From NCBI RefSeq assembly GCF_004327335.1, contig NZ_QJUO01000001.1, positions 1 to 64,000 on the forward strand: a stretch of 64,000 bases of DNA, given 5' to 3'. Every line of letters begins with the position of its first letter. The stretch's first letter is position 1. The DNA is from Stutzerimonas kirkiae. Its GTDB lineage: Bacteria > Pseudomonadota > Gammaproteobacteria > Pseudomonadales > Pseudomonadaceae. A model generated the notes under the pieces. It was not told the origin of the DNA, did not search any database, and saw only the letters and a list, made by a program, of their open reading frames with translations. A program made the position numbers and the translations under genes. Positions 1 through 10,909 of the stretch are shown here, piece after piece.

Positions 1-1958
1 CGCCCACCCTGCTCGACACCCCGCTCAGGCCCATCGACGGCTACCGCCCGCAACTGCGCCTGGTATCGCTGGATATCGAAACCAGTATCGACGGCGACCT
101 CTACAGCATCGCCCTGGAGGGCTGCGGACAACGCCAGGTGTATATGCTCGGCCAGGTGCGAGTGCCGCCCGGCCTGGACTTCCAGCTCGACTGCTGCGCC
201 GATGAAGGCGCCCTGCTGGAGCAGCTCGGCCAGTGGTTCGAGCGCCATGACCCGGACGCTGTCATCGGCTGGAACCTGGTGCAGTTCGACCTGCGCGTCC
301 TGCAGCAGCGCGCCCAGCGCCTGCGGGTGCCGCTGCGCCTCGGCCGCGACGGCGAGGCCATGGGCTGGCGCGAACACGCCAAAGGCAACCACTTCTTCGC
401 GGAAATCCCCGGTCGCCTGGTGATCGACGGCATCGAAGCGCTACGTTCGGCGACCTGGAGCTTTCCTTCGTTCAGCCTGGAGAGCGTTGCCCAGGGCCTG
501 CTCGGCGAGGGCAAGGCGATCGAGACGCCCTACCAGCGCATCGACGAGATCCGCCGCATGTTCAACGAGGACAAGCTGGCGCTGGCCCGCTACAACCTCA
601 AGGACTGCGAACTGGTCACGCGCATCTTCGCCAGGACCGAACTGCTGCGCTTCCTGCTCGAACGCGCCAGCGTCACCGGGCTGCCGGCGGACCGCAGCGG
701 CGGTTCGGTGGCGGCCTTCACCCACCTCTACATGCCGATGATGCACCGCCAGGGCTTCGTCGCGCCCAACCTCGGCGAGAAGGCCGCCGAGGCCAGCCCC
801 GGCGGCTTCGTCATGGATTCGCGGCCGGGGCTCTACGACTCGGTGCTGGTGCTCGACTACAAGAGCCTCTACCCCTCGATCATCCGCACCTTCCTGATCG
901 ACCCCATCGGCCTGCTCGAAGGCCTGCGCCAGCCGGACGAGCGGCACTCGGTGGCCGGTTTCCGCGGCGCCCGCTTCTCGCGCACGACCCACTGCCTGCC
1001 CGCCATCGTCGCCCGGGTCTGGGAAGGCCGCGAGCAGGCCAAGCGTGAACAGGACAAACCCTTGTCCCAGGCCCTCAAGATCATCATGAACGCCTTCTAT
1101 GGCGTGCTCGGCTCCAGCGGCTGCCGCTTCTTCGATCCGCGCCTGGCATCCTCCATCACGTTGCGCGGGCACGAGATCATGCGCCGCACCCGCGAACTGA
1201 TCGAGGCGCAAGGCCACCGGGTGATCTATGGCGACACCGACTCGACCTTCGTCTGGCTCGGCCGCGCCCATGACGAAGCCGCCGCCGCTGATATCGGCAA
1301 GGCCCTGGTGGCCAGCATCAACCACTGGTGGGGGGAACATCTGCGGCAGGCCCATGGCCTCGACAGTGCGCTGGAACTGCAATACGAGACCCACTTCCGG
1401 CGCTTCCTCATGCCGACCATCCGCGGCGCCGACGAAGGCAGCAAGAAGCGCTATGCCGGCCTGGTGCAACGGGCGGATGGCAGCCAGGAGATGATCTACA
1501 AGGGGCTGGAAACGGTGCGCACCGACTGGTCGCCGCTGGCCCAGCAGTTCCAGCAGGGGCTGTACCTGCGCATCTTCACCGGGCAGCCCTACCGCGACTA
1601 TGTGAAAACCTTCGTGCAGCGCACCCTGGCGGGCGAGCAGGACGAACTGCTGGTCTACCGCAAGCGCCTGCGCCGGCAACTGGGCGACTACCAGCGCAAC
1701 GTGCCGCCGCACGTGCGCGCGGCCCGTATCGCCGATGAGTACAACCTGGACCAGGGGCGCCCGCGCCAGTACCAGAATGGCGGCTGGATCAGCTACGTGA
1801 TCACCCTGGCCGGCCCCGAACCGCTGGAAAAGCGCAGCGCGCGGATAGACTACGAGCACTACCTGAGCCGCCAGTTGCAACCGATCGCCGATGCCATCCT
1901 GCCATTCGTCGACGACGACTTCAGCCGTCTGCTGGATCGGCAACTGAGTCTGTTCTGA
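1..1958 (+). CDS. polB: DNA polymerase II (family B), 5' end outside the window
   Basis: Damage-inducible repair polymerase with 3'-5' proofreading. The reading frame is open from base 3, so the gene enters from the left edge. 651 residues are visible, about 130 short of a full Pol II. Exonuclease motifs appear in order: ExoI DIET at fragment residues 24-27, ExoII in NLVQFDLRVL, and ExoIII in YNLKDCELV. Polymerase motif A is DYKSLYPSII, motif B is KIIMNAFYGVLGSSG, and motif C is YGDTDS. The protein ends DRQLSLF with a TGA stop. All catalytic carboxylates are present, so the gene looks functional. It converges on the Rid/dadA operon. An internal ATG at 138 is in frame but lies inside the exonuclease domain and is not the start. 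Confidence 0.96.
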   Translation, partial: PTLLDTPLRPIDGYRPQLRLVSLDIETSIDGDLYSIALEGCGQRQVYMLGQVRVPPGLDFQLDCCADEGALLEQLGQWFERHDPDAVIGWNLVQFDLRVLQQRAQRLRVPLRLGRDGEAMGWREHAKGNHFFAEIPGRLVIDGIEALRSATWSFPSFSLESVAQGLLGEGKAIETPYQRIDEIRRMFNEDKLALARYNLKDCELVTRIFARTELLRFLLERASVTGLPADRSGGSVAAFTHLYMPMMHRQGFVAPNLGEKAAEASPGGFVMDSRPGLYDSVLVLDYKSLYPSIIRTFLIDPIGLLEGLRQPDERHSVAGFRGARFSRTTHCLPAIVARVWEGREQAKREQDKPLSQALKIIMNAFYGVLGSSGCRFFDPRLASSITLRGHEIMRRTRELIEAQGHRVIYGDTDSTFVWLGRAHDEAAAADIGKALVASINHWWGEHLRQAHGLDSALELQYETHFRRFLMPTIRGADEGSKKRYAGLVQRADGSQEMIYKGLETVRTDWSPLAQQFQQGLYLRIFTGQPYRDYVKTFVQRTLAGEQDELLVYRKRLRRQLGDYQRNVPPHVRAARIADEYNLDQGRPRQYQNGGWISYVITLAGPEPLEKRSARIDYEHYLSRQLQPIADAILPFVDDDFSRLLDRQLSLF

Positions 1959-1973
1959 AGGCTGGAGGCGTCA

Positions 1974-2009
1974 TCAGTGTGCGAGGCGGGGCAAGAGCCT
2001 CGTCAAGCG
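1974..2009 (+). repeat. 36-bp intergenic repeat, copy 1
   Basis: This stretch matches 60875-60910 at 32 of 36 positions on the same strand. It contains a short inverted repeat (CGAGGC...GCCTCG). It lies just after the polB stop, in the 142-bp gap before the convergent Rid gene. Its function is unknown. Confidence 0.6.
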
Positions 2010-2060
2010 CCCGATTCCTTTTACCTCGGCCTGTCGTTCGCGGCCACCCAGGCCGTCAGC

Positions 2061-2086
2061 GCGGGAGCGGGCTTGCCCGCTCCCGC
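2061..2086. repeat. REP-like perfect hairpin between convergent genes
   Basis: An 11-bp perfect stem (GCGGGAGCGGG / CCCGCTCCCGC) with a CTTG loop. The core resembles the Pseudomonas REP sequences built on GCGGG..CCCGC. It lies between the 3' ends of polB and the Rid gene and has no T-tract, so it is more likely a REP or mRNA-stabilising element than a simple terminator. Confidence 0.65.
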
Positions 2087-2100
2087 AGGAGATGTACGGC

Positions 2101-2457
2101 TCAGGCCGGCAGGGCGGCGACCACCGAGAGTTCGACGAGGATTTCCGGCTCGCACAACTTGGCCTGCAGCGTGGCACGGGCGGGGGCCACGCCAGCGGGC
2201 AGCCATTGGTCCCAGACGGCGTTCATGCCCTCGAAATCGGCGTCGATGTCCTTGAGGTAGATGGTCACCGAAAGAATATGACGCACATCGGTACCCGCCT
2301 CGCCCAGCAGCCGTTCGATATGCGCCAGGGTTTCCCGGGTCTGCTGCTCGATGCCGGCGCTCATGTCGTCGCCGACCTGCCCGGCCAGATAGACCGTGCC
2401 CTGGTGGACGACGATCTGGCTCATGCGCTCATTGGTGTGCAGGCGTTGTATGGGCAT
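2101..2457 (-). CDS. Rid family enamine/imine deaminase
   Basis: 118 residues, full length for the YjgF/YER057c/UK114 (Rid) family. Family members hydrolyse reactive enamines and imines released by PLP- or FAD-dependent amino acid enzymes. The start is the ATG at 2457 ([14 protein letters not shown]), which lies inside the 3' end of dadA in another frame. The overlap is 29 nt, so translation is probably coupled. The C-terminal part keeps the Arg of the active-site segment (P92-A-R94) and the Glu about 15 residues later (E109). Coupling to D-amino acid dehydrogenase, whose product is an imino acid, fits a clean-up role. That specific substrate is inferred. The gene ends close to polB, and no alanine racemase gene (dadX) follows. 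Confidence 0.9.
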   Translation of the reverse strand: MPIQRLHTNERMSQIVVHQGTVYLAGQVGDDMSAGIEQQTRETLAHIERLLGEAGTDVRHILSVTIYLKDIDADFEGMNAVWDQWLPAGVAPARATLQAKLCEPEILVELSVVAALPA

Positions 2458-3730
2458 GCTTGCGTACTTCCTGTTGTGATCCGTAGCGTTGGATGTCGAG
2501 CCCCTCGGTGCTGATCTTCGGCGTCTTGCGCGCCAGCAGATCGGCCAGCAGGCGTCCGGAACCGCAGGACATGGTCCAGCCCAGGGTGCCGTGGCCGGTA
2601 TTGAGGAACAGGTTGCGGTAAGGCGTGGCGCCGATGATCGGCGTGCCGTCCGGCGTGGCCGGGCGCAGGCCGGTCCAGAAGGTGCCATCCGCCGGATTGC
2701 CGCCACGAGGATAGAGATCGCCGACCACCATTTCCAGGGTGGCGCGCCGGCGCGGGTCGAGGGACAGGTCGAGGCCGGCGATTTCCGCCATGCCACCGAC
2801 ACGAATGCGCTGGTCGAAACGGGTGATGGCGACCTTGTAGGTCTCGTCGAGGATGGTCGAGACCGGCGCCATGGCCGGATCGCTGATCGGCACCGTCAGG
2901 GAATAGCCCTTGAGCGGGTAGATCGGCGCATGGATGCCCAGCGGGCGCAGCATCTGCGGGCTGTAGCTGCCCAGCGCGAGCACGTAGTGATCGGCGCGCT
3001 CCAGCTTGCCGTCGATCCAGACACCGTCGATACGGTCGCCGGCCTGCTCCAGGCGCTCGATATTCCGCCCATGGCGAAACTCGACGCCCAGCCCGACGGC
3101 CAGCTCGGCCAGGCGGGTGGTGAACAACTGGCAATCGCCAGTCTGGTCATTGGGCAGGCGCAACGCGCCGCTGAGCTTGTGCGCGACCCGCGCCAGCGCC
3201 GGCTCGACGCGCGCGATACCTTCCCGGTCGAGCAGTTCATAGGGTACGCCGGAGTGCTGCAGCACGGCGATATCCTTGGCGGCGCCATCCAGTTGCGCCT
3301 GGGTACGGAACAGTTGCGTGGTGCCCAGTTGCCGCCCCTCGTAGTCGATGCCGGTCTCGGCGCGCAACTCGTCCAGGCAGTCGCGGCTGTATTCGGACAG
3401 CCGCACCATGCGCTCCTTGTTCACCGCATAGCGCGCCGCCGTGCAATTGCGCAGCATCTGTGCCATCCACAGGTATTGCTGGACATCGCCGGTCAACCGG
3501 ATCGCCAACGGCGCGTGCCGCTGCAGCAGCCACTTGAGCGCCTTGAGCGGCACCCCCGGCGCCGCCCAGGGCGACGCATAGCCCGGCGAAACCTGCCCGG
3601 CATTGGCAAAGCTGGTTTCCATCGCCACCGCCGGCTGGCGGTCGACCACCACCACCTCGAAACCGGCACGGGCCAGGTAGTAGGCGCTGGTGGTGCCGAT
3701 CACCCCGCTGCCAAGCACCAGAACACGCAT
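2429..3730 (-). CDS. dadA: D-amino acid dehydrogenase small subunit
   Basis: 433-residue FAD flavoprotein that oxidises D-alanine and other D-amino acids at the membrane, passing electrons to the respiratory chain. The N-terminus [19 protein letters not shown] is the dinucleotide-binding motif. The C-terminal segment [20 protein letters not shown] is typical of DadA. The ATG at 3730 is preceded by AAGGAG at good spacing. An in-frame ATG at 3763 is upstream of that RBS and lacks family sequence, so it was not used. The gene is divergent from dadR across 146 bp and overlaps the Rid gene downstream. It is probably activated by DadR with alanine, as known in Pseudomonas. Confidence 0.96.
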   Translation of the reverse strand: MRVLVLGSGVIGTTSAYYLARAGFEVVVVDRQPAVAMETSFANAGQVSPGYASPWAAPGVPLKALKWLLQRHAPLAIRLTGDVQQYLWMAQMLRNCTAARYAVNKERMVRLSEYSRDCLDELRAETGIDYEGRQLGTTQLFRTQAQLDGAAKDIAVLQHSGVPYELLDREGIARVEPALARVAHKLSGALRLPNDQTGDCQLFTTRLAELAVGLGVEFRHGRNIERLEQAGDRIDGVWIDGKLERADHYVLALGSYSPQMLRPLGIHAPIYPLKGYSLTVPISDPAMAPVSTILDETYKVAITRFDQRIRVGGMAEIAGLDLSLDPRRRATLEMVVGDLYPRGGNPADGTFWTGLRPATPDGTPIIGATPYRNLFLNTGHGTLGWTMSCGSGRLLADLLARKTPKISTEGLDIQRYGSQQEVRKHAHTTPAHQ

Positions 3731-3876
3731 TTCGAACTCCTTGCCCTCTGCGGACCATTTCAATGCTCGTGATGCGAATCAGTATAGACAGGCAAAGACA
3801 GTGTAATTCACTATTTAAACGACTATATTTAAAATTAATTCACGCCATAAACCGACATAACGGAGCTAACATAACC
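3731..3876. promoter_or_regulatory. Divergent dadA/dadR control region
   Basis: 146 bp, clearly AT-rich against the surrounding DNA. It carries two direct copies of TAATTCAC at 3804-3811 and 3836-3843, spaced 32 bp or about three helical turns. An AT-rich core (TATTTAAACGACTATATTTA) lies between them. Phased AT-rich sites are what Lrp/AsnC proteins usually bind, so this is the likely DadR target. No transcript start can be assigned from the sequence alone. Confidence 0.55.
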
Positions 3877-4365
3877 ATGCGAACCCGTCGCCAGACCCAG
3901 CGCGAACTGGACAAGATCGACCGGCAGATCCTGCGCCTGTTGCAGGTCGAAGGGCGCATGCCCTTCACCGAGCTGGGCGAGCGTGTCGGCCTCTCCACCA
4001 CACCCTGTACCGAGCGCGTACGGCGCCTGGAGCGCGAAGGCATCATCATGGGCTACTCGGCGCGGCTCAACCCGCAGCACCTGAAGGCCGGGCTGCTGGT
4101 CTTCGTGGAAATCAACCTGGCCTACAAGTCCGGTGATATCTTCGAGGAATTCCGCCGGGCGGTGCTCAAGCTGCCCCACGTGCTGGAGTGCCACCTGGTA
4201 TCCGGCGACTTCGACTACCTGGTCAAGGCGCGGATTTCCGAGATGGCCTCCTACCGCAAGCTGCTTGGCGACATCCTGCTCAAGCTGCCCCACGTACGCG
4301 AATCCAAGAGCTATATCGTCATGGAAGAGATCAAGGAGTCGCTGGAATTGCCGGTGCTGGACTGA
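3877..4365 (+). CDS. dadR: Lrp/AsnC-type regulator of D-alanine catabolism
   Basis: 162 residues, the usual length for Lrp/DadR. An N-terminal HTH (LDKIDRQILRLLQ... GERVGLSTTPCTERVRRLEREG, about residues 11-55) is followed by a RAM effector domain with the VECHLVSGDFDYLV-like segment. The ATG at 3877 has a CGGAG element about 11 nt upstream. An in-frame ATG at 3763 would add 38 residues overlapping the AT-rich promoter region and is unlikely. The divergent position next to dadA is the arrangement known for the alanine-responsive DadR in Pseudomonas, so the target is assigned mainly by context. Confidence 0.92.
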   Translation: MRTRRQTQRELDKIDRQILRLLQVEGRMPFTELGERVGLSTTPCTERVRRLEREGIIMGYSARLNPQHLKAGLLVFVEINLAYKSGDIFEEFRRAVLKLPHVLECHLVSGDFDYLVKARISEMASYRKLLGDILLKLPHVRESKSYIVMEEIKESLELPVLD

Positions 4366-4549
4366 GGGTGAGCTGCAAGCGTAATCAGTGTGAAAAACCT
4401 CCTGAACCCCCCGTCAAGCTTTTCCTTGCAGCTTGCAGCCGCCTCTCAGGCCCATGCCTTTCAACGCCTTTGGCTAAAATGTGCAGGTTCCTTCATTACT
4501 CATGCTGTGGAAGTAAGTGTTCGCTCGAATCCTGAGCGAATTTGCAGGA

Positions 4550-4609
4550 TGGGTTGAGCAGAGCGATACCCATCGAGTGCATGCCCTGGGTATCGCTACG
4601 CTCAACCCA
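4550..4609. repeat. Long inverted repeat downstream of dadR
   Basis: Two 23-bp arms at 4550-4572 and 4587-4609 match at 21 of 23 positions as an inverted repeat around a 14-nt loop. The arm core is GGGTTGAGC..AGCGATACCC. The element lies in the 289-bp gap between the convergent dadR and aspA genes. The rest of that gap shows no gene and no clear T-tract terminator. It looks like a dispersed repeat of the kind common in Pseudomonas intergenic DNA. Confidence 0.7.
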
Positions 4610-4654
4610 GGCTACGAGAAAGCAGCGGGACAGAGACGTTGAAAGGCATGCCTC

Positions 4655-6079
<1,425 letters not shown>

Positions 6080-6257
6080 GATGGAGAGATTCCAGGGAAA
6101 TACGGCACAAGCCGCGATGGCCCATAGACTAAGGCCCGCGCCCGGATCCTTGCCAATGCTGTAAAGCGCTGCCCCATGCCGAATCGGCATAACATCGACG
6201 TGACGTATGGATCGTCACGAACGTATGCTGGCGCGACGCCCGGTCGCAGGAACCCCC

Positions 6258-7181
6258 ATGAACCTCGAAACCAAATGGCTGGAAGACTTCGTCGCCCTGG
6301 CCTCGACACGCAGCTTCTCCCAGGCGGCCGCCCGCCGCTTCGTCACCCAGCCGGCCTTCAGCCGCCGTATCCGCAGCCTGGAGAACACCCTGGGGCTGAC
6401 CCTGATCAACCGCTCGCGCACACCCATCGAGCTGACCGAGGCGGGCCAGTTGTTCCTGGTCACGGCGCGCAGCCTGGTGGAACAGCTCGGCGAAGTGGTG
6501 CGCTACCTGCACAACCTGGAAGGCCAGCAGGGCGAGGTGCTGCAGATCGCCGTGGCCCACTCGCTGGCGCTGGGCTTCTTCCCGCAGTGGATCGCCCACT
6601 TGCGGCGCGAAGGCCTGCCGCTGAACACGCGGCTGCTGGCGACCAACGTCGGCGATGCGGTGCACGCACTGCGCGATGGCACCTGCGACCTGATCATCGC
6701 CTACTACGACCCCGACGCCGCGCTGCAGATGGACCCGGAGATATTCCCCTCGCTGCACCTGGGCCGCACCGACATGCTGCCGGTGTGCTCCCGCGACGAC
6801 CACGGCCAGCCGCTGTTCGACCTCGACAGCGGCCAGGTGGTGCCGCTGCTGGCCTACAGTGCCGGCGCCTTCCTCGGCCGCTCGGTCAACCTGTTGCTGC
6901 GCCAGCGCGGCCTGCGCTCGACCCGGGTCTACGAAACCGCCATGGCCGATAGCCTGAAAGGCATGGCCCTGCAGGGCCTGGGCGTGGCCTGGGTGCCACG
7001 CCTGTCGGTACAGGCGGAACTGCAACGCGGCGAACTGGTGGCCTGCGGCGGCGAGCAGTGGCAGATCCCCCTGGAAATCCGCCTGCACCGTTGCGCGCTG
7101 ATCCGCAAGGCGGCGGTCCGGCTGCTCTGGCGGCGGCTGGAAAAGAGCGCCGCGGACGATGAAACACAAAGGCCGGATTGA
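6258..7181 (+). CDS. LysR-type transcriptional regulator
   Basis: 307 residues. The N-terminal winged HTH (WLEDFVALASTRSFSQAAA through FSRRIRSLENTLG) is followed by a LysR substrate-binding domain. The start at 6258 follows GCAGGA at proper spacing and gives the standard MNLETKWLEDF N-terminus. Its divergent position 178 bp from aspA suggests it regulates aspartase. A role at the downstream iron-related genes is also possible, because a palindrome lies directly after its stop. The effector cannot be read from the sequence. Confidence 0.93.
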   Translation: MNLETKWLEDFVALASTRSFSQAAARRFVTQPAFSRRIRSLENTLGLTLINRSRTPIELTEAGQLFLVTARSLVEQLGEVVRYLHNLEGQQGEVLQIAVAHSLALGFFPQWIAHLRREGLPLNTRLLATNVGDAVHALRDGTCDLIIAYYDPDAALQMDPEIFPSLHLGRTDMLPVCSRDDHGQPLFDLDSGQVVPLLAYSAGAFLGRSVNLLLRQRGLRSTRVYETAMADSLKGMALQGLGVAWVPRLSVQAELQRGELVACGGEQWQIPLEIRLHRCALIRKAAVRLLWRRLEKSAADDETQRPD

Positions 7182-7184
7182 CCG

Positions 7185-7200
7185 GCGAAAATATTTTCGC
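7185..7200. promoter_or_regulatory. Perfect 16-bp palindrome GCGAAAATATTTTCGC
   Basis: An exact self-complementary 16-mer three bases after the LysR stop and about 70 bp upstream of the TonB-receptor start. It has no long T-run and no loop, so an operator is more likely than a terminator. It does not match the Fur consensus well. The binding protein is unknown. Confidence 0.45.
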
Positions 7201-7234
7201 CCGCCCCTATCACTTTGGCATTCCGCTTCGGCAA

Positions 7235-7255
7235 GGAAGTGATCGACTCACTTCC
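7235..7255. promoter_or_regulatory. Inverted repeat in the receptor leader
   Basis: GGAAGTGA and TCACTTCC form an 8-bp perfect inverted repeat around TCGAC, 15 bp before the receptor ATG. It could be an operator or a hairpin near the ribosome-binding site. This rests on symmetry only. Confidence 0.35.
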
Positions 7256-7269
7256 AGCGGAGCACCCCC

Positions 7270-9691
7270 ATGCCATCCACCAGCCCTTACCTGCGCCCCA
7301 GCCTGCTTGCCGCCAGCATCGCCATGCTCGGGCTCGCGACCTGCCTGCCGGCCCTGGCCCAGGAACAACGGATCGAACAGGCGAACGAATACAGGCTACC
7401 CGCGGCGCCCCTGGCCTCGACCCTGAGCCGCATCGCCGCCGATGCCGGGCTGGTGCTGAGCATCGACCCGCAACTGACCCGGGGCCGCACCTCGCAGCCA
7501 GTCCAGGGGCGGCTCTCCCCCGAACAGGCACTGCGCCAGGCCCTCGGCGGCAGCGGGCTGCTGCTGGTCCCCGGCGGCGCCGGCAGCTACAGCCTGCAGC
7601 CAGTGGACAGCGGCACTCGATGACGTCGATATCAGCGGCCGCCTGCGCACACAGGACGGCTCGCAGGCCAGCGGCTACCGCAGCGAGAACCTGAAGAACG
7701 TCGGCGCCCTCGGCGGCATGGCGCTACGCGACACGCCCTACTCGATCAGCGTCTACTCCAGCGAGCTGGTGCGCAATGTCCAGGCCACCTCGCTGGACGA
7801 TATCTTCAAGCTCAACCCCTCGACCCAGTTCACTTCACCCACCAGCGCCGGCTATGCCAGCAGCCTGAGCGTGCGCGGCTTCAGCGCCTCGGGCAACCTG
7901 AACATCGCCAACGACGGCCTGCGCTTCTCCAACCCCTCCAACAGCGGCAACTTCATCGAGGAAATGGAACGCCTGGAGGTGGTCACCGGCCTCAGCGGCT
8001 TCCTTTATGGCCCGGGTACACCCGGCGCACTGCTCAACTATGTGCTCAAGCGCCCCACCGCGGAGCGCTACAACAGCGTCACCCTGGGCAATGCCGGCGG
8101 CGAAAGCTACTACCTGCACGGTGACTTCGGCGGCAAGCTCGACGAGCAGGGCGTGTTCGCCTATCGCCTCAACGTCCTCAGCCAGGACGGCGAAACCGCC
8201 ATCGACCTGCAAAAGCGCCGCCGCCAACTGGTCAGCCTGGCGCTGGACTGGAACGTCAGCGACGACCTGCAGTTGCAGTTCGATGCCTCCTGGAAGAAAA
8301 GCCAGACACGCGGCCTGACCAGCTACTGGTACTTTTCCGACCATGCCAACCGGCCGGATGCCGATGACATGGACAACGACAAGCTATACAGCCAGCGCTG
8401 GTCCTTCGCCGACAGCGAGCACAAACGGGTCGGCGGGCGCTTCGCCTGGCAACTGAGCGAGGTCTTCAGCCTGCGCGGCGCACTGGCCTACGACCTGAAC
8501 GAAACCCAGTACACCTACACCGGCCCCACGGTCTACAGCGCCGGCGTCTATGGCCAGCCGCTGTATGCCTTCGCACCGGTGGAGCACGAGGAAACCTCGG
8601 CCTACCTGTTCCTCGATGCCGCCTTCGACACCGCGGGCATCGGCCACAAGGTCACCGCAGGCTACCAGGGCAATGTCGCACGTGAACGCAACTACACCGA
8701 CTACATTCCCTATCCCGGCCCGCAGTACCAGTCGGTGATCGGCGCCGATGTGCCGTTCAGCCAACGCCCGCAAGTCGCCAAGCCCGGCTATTCGATCGGC
8801 AACGGCGAGCAGCGGCTGTCCGAACGCAGCCAGTCGGACAACCTGCTGGTCGGCGATGTCATCACCTTCAACGAGCAGTGGTCGTCGATCCTCGGCGTGA
8901 CCCGCACGCGCATCAAGACCTTCAGCGACAACTTCGTCTGGGTCGAGTCCTTCGGCTCCGCGCCGGCCATCCAGCACTACAGCGAAAGCAAGACCTCGCC
9001 CAATATCTCGCTGCTCTACAAGCCGCAACCCTGGCTGACCACCTACGTCACCTATATCGAGGCGCTGCAGTCCGGTGGCATCGCGCCGAACACCGCCCTC
9101 AACGCCGGCCAATCCCTGGCCCCGGTGATCAGCGAGCAGTACGAGGTAGGCCTCAAGGCCAGCCTGGGTGAAACCTTGCTGACCGTAGCGCTGTTCAATA
9201 TCGACAAGCCCAACGCCATCGAGAACGCCCAGAGATACTATGTCCAGGACGGGCGCCAGGAGAACAACGGCCTGGAACTGGGCCTGACCGGCAAGGTCAT
9301 TCCGGAACTGACACTGATCGGCGGCCTCACCCTGCTCGACCCGGAAGTCAAGAAAGCCGCGAATACCGCCCATGAAGGCAAGAAGCCCGTCAGCGTCGCC
9401 ACGCAACTGGCCAAGCTCTATGCCGAATACGACCTTGCCGCCGTACCCGGCCTGACCCTGACCGGCGGCGCCTACTACACCGGCAAGCAATATGCCGATG
9501 AGCTCAACCGGCACAGCCTGCCGTCCTTCACCACCTTCGATGCGGGCGCCCGCTACCGCCTGCCGCTGGCGGGCAACGACCTGAGCCTGCGTGCCAACAT
9601 CAGTAACCTGGCCGACAAACAGTACTGGCTGAGCCGCCATTACCTGGGCGCGCCACGCACCCTGACCTTCTCGGCACAGCTTGAGTTCTGA
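7270..9691 (+). pseudogene. TonB-dependent receptor with STN domain, one frameshift
   Basis: A signal peptide (ending about LPALAQ) and an STN domain (YRLPAAPLASTLSRIAADAG, about residues 38-110) read in one frame from ATG 7270 to a TGA at 7621-7623. The frame shifted by one base is open from about 7610 and continues DDVDISGRLRTQDGS into the plug domain (ALRDTPYSISVYS) and a complete beta-barrel ending AQLEF at 9691. Removing one G in the GCGGC at about 7610-7614 would fuse both parts into a normal-sized receptor of about 806 residues. It could be a real recent pseudogene or a base-call error. STN-type receptors usually import ferric siderophores and may signal to an anti-sigma factor, but none is encoded nearby. 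A PepSY membrane protein follows. Confidence 0.8.
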
Positions 9692-9696
9692 AAGAG

Positions 9697-9783
9697 CAGC
9701 GGCAAGTTGCAAGCTTCAAGCGGCAAGTAAGGGCGGTGCGCATTCCCCCATGACTTGAAGCTTGTCGCTTGCGGCTTGTCGCT
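9697..9783. repeat. REP-like inverted repeat (GGCAAG / CTTGCC type)
   Basis: A left arm (about 9697-9727, GCGGCAAG..GCAAGCTTCAAG) pairs imperfectly with a right arm (about 9754-9783, CTTGAAGCTTGTCGCTTGC). It lies between the receptor gene and the PepSY gene. Related arms form the outer ends of the repeat at 32882-33043. Confidence 0.65.
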
Positions 9784-9796
9784 CCCCGGATAGCCT

Positions 9797-10909
9797 ATGA
9801 AACCCTCCACCATCCGCCGCTGGTCCTTCGTGCATACCTGGGCCAGCCTGGTCTGCACCCTGTTCCTGCTGATGCTGGCGATCACCGGCCTGCCGCTGAT
9901 CTTCCACCATGAACTGAAACACCTGCTCGGCGAAGCCCCTCGGCTGCGCGAGATGCCGGCGGATACGCCACGGCTGGACCTGCAGCGGCTGGTCGAGGCC
10001 GCCGAGCTCCAGCGCCCCGACGAAGTGGTGCAATACCTGGGCTGGGACGACGAGGACGCAAACGCGCTGACGGTGATCATGGCCGCCAGCGCCGGCACCG
10101 AGCCGAACGCGTCGCACACCTTCGGCCTGGATGCGCGCAGCGGCGAAGCCTTCGGGATGCCCTCGGCCAATGGCGGCCTGATGATGTTCTTCCTGCGCAT
10201 GCATGTAGACATGTACGCCGGGCTGCCGGGCAAGCTGCTGCTGGCCTTCATGGGTCTGCTGTTCGTGCTTGCGATCGTCTCCGGGGTGGTGCTCTACGCC
10301 CCCTTCATGCGCAGGCTGCAGTTCGCCGAAGTGCGCCGGCACAAACCGCACCGCACACGCTGGCTGGACCTGCACAACCTGATCGGCATCGTCACCCTGA
10401 GCTGGGCGCTGGTGGTCGGCATCACCGGCGTGGTCAGCGCCTGCGCCGACCTGCTGATCTCGGCCTGGCGCAACGAATCCCTGGCCGCGCTGGTCGAGCC
10501 CTACCGCGACGCCCCGCCCCTGCAACACCGCGCCCCAGCCAGCGACCTGCTGCGCATCGCCGAAACCGCAGCCCCCGGCATGCAGGCGGACTTCATCGCC
10601 TTCCCCGGCACGCGCTTTTCCAGCGAGCACCACTACAGCGTGTTCATGAAAGGCAGCAGCCACCTGACCTCGCACCTGTGGACGCCGGTGCTGATCGACG
10701 CCGCCACACTGGAAGTGACCGCCGTCGGCGAGCGCCCCTGGTACATGGACATGCTGTCGATGTCGCAACCCCTGCACTTCGGCGACTACGGCGGCAGGCC
10801 GATGCAGATCCTCTGGGCCGCGCTCGACCTGCTGACCATCGTCGTGCTCGGCAGCGGCCTCTACCTGTGGTGGAAGCGCCGGGGCAAGGGCCGGGAGGTC
10901 AAGCCATGA
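9797..10909 (+). CDS. PepSY-associated transmembrane protein
   Basis: 370 residues with four clear membrane segments at about residues 15-38, 150-175, 195-220 and 335-358. The first helix pair with conserved His (HTWASLVCTL) is typical of PepSY_TM proteins. These are often encoded with ferric-siderophore receptors and are thought to act as inner-membrane reductases that release iron in the periplasm. The position after the TonB receptor supports that inferred role. Its TGA overlaps the ATG of the next small gene (ATGA), so the two are coupled. The ribosome-binding site is weak. Confidence 0.9.
   Translation: MKPSTIRRWSFVHTWASLVCTLFLLMLAITGLPLIFHHELKHLLGEAPRLREMPADTPRLDLQRLVEAAELQRPDEVVQYLGWDDEDANALTVIMAASAGTEPNASHTFGLDARSGEAFGMPSANGGLMMFFLRMHVDMYAGLPGKLLLAFMGLLFVLAIVSGVVLYAPFMRRLQFAEVRRHKPHRTRWLDLHNLIGIVTLSWALVVGITGVVSACADLLISAWRNESLAALVEPYRDAPPLQHRAPASDLLRIAETAAPGMQADFIAFPGTRFSSEHHYSVFMKGSSHLTSHLWTPVLIDAATLEVTAVGERPWYMDMLSMSQPLHFGDYGGRPMQILWAALDLLTIVVLGSGLYLWWKRRGKGREVKP

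Noticed and set aside
7270-9691. Programmed frameshifting in the TonB receptor
   Set aside because: No slippery heptamer or downstream structure at the junction; a simple insertion of one G explains it.
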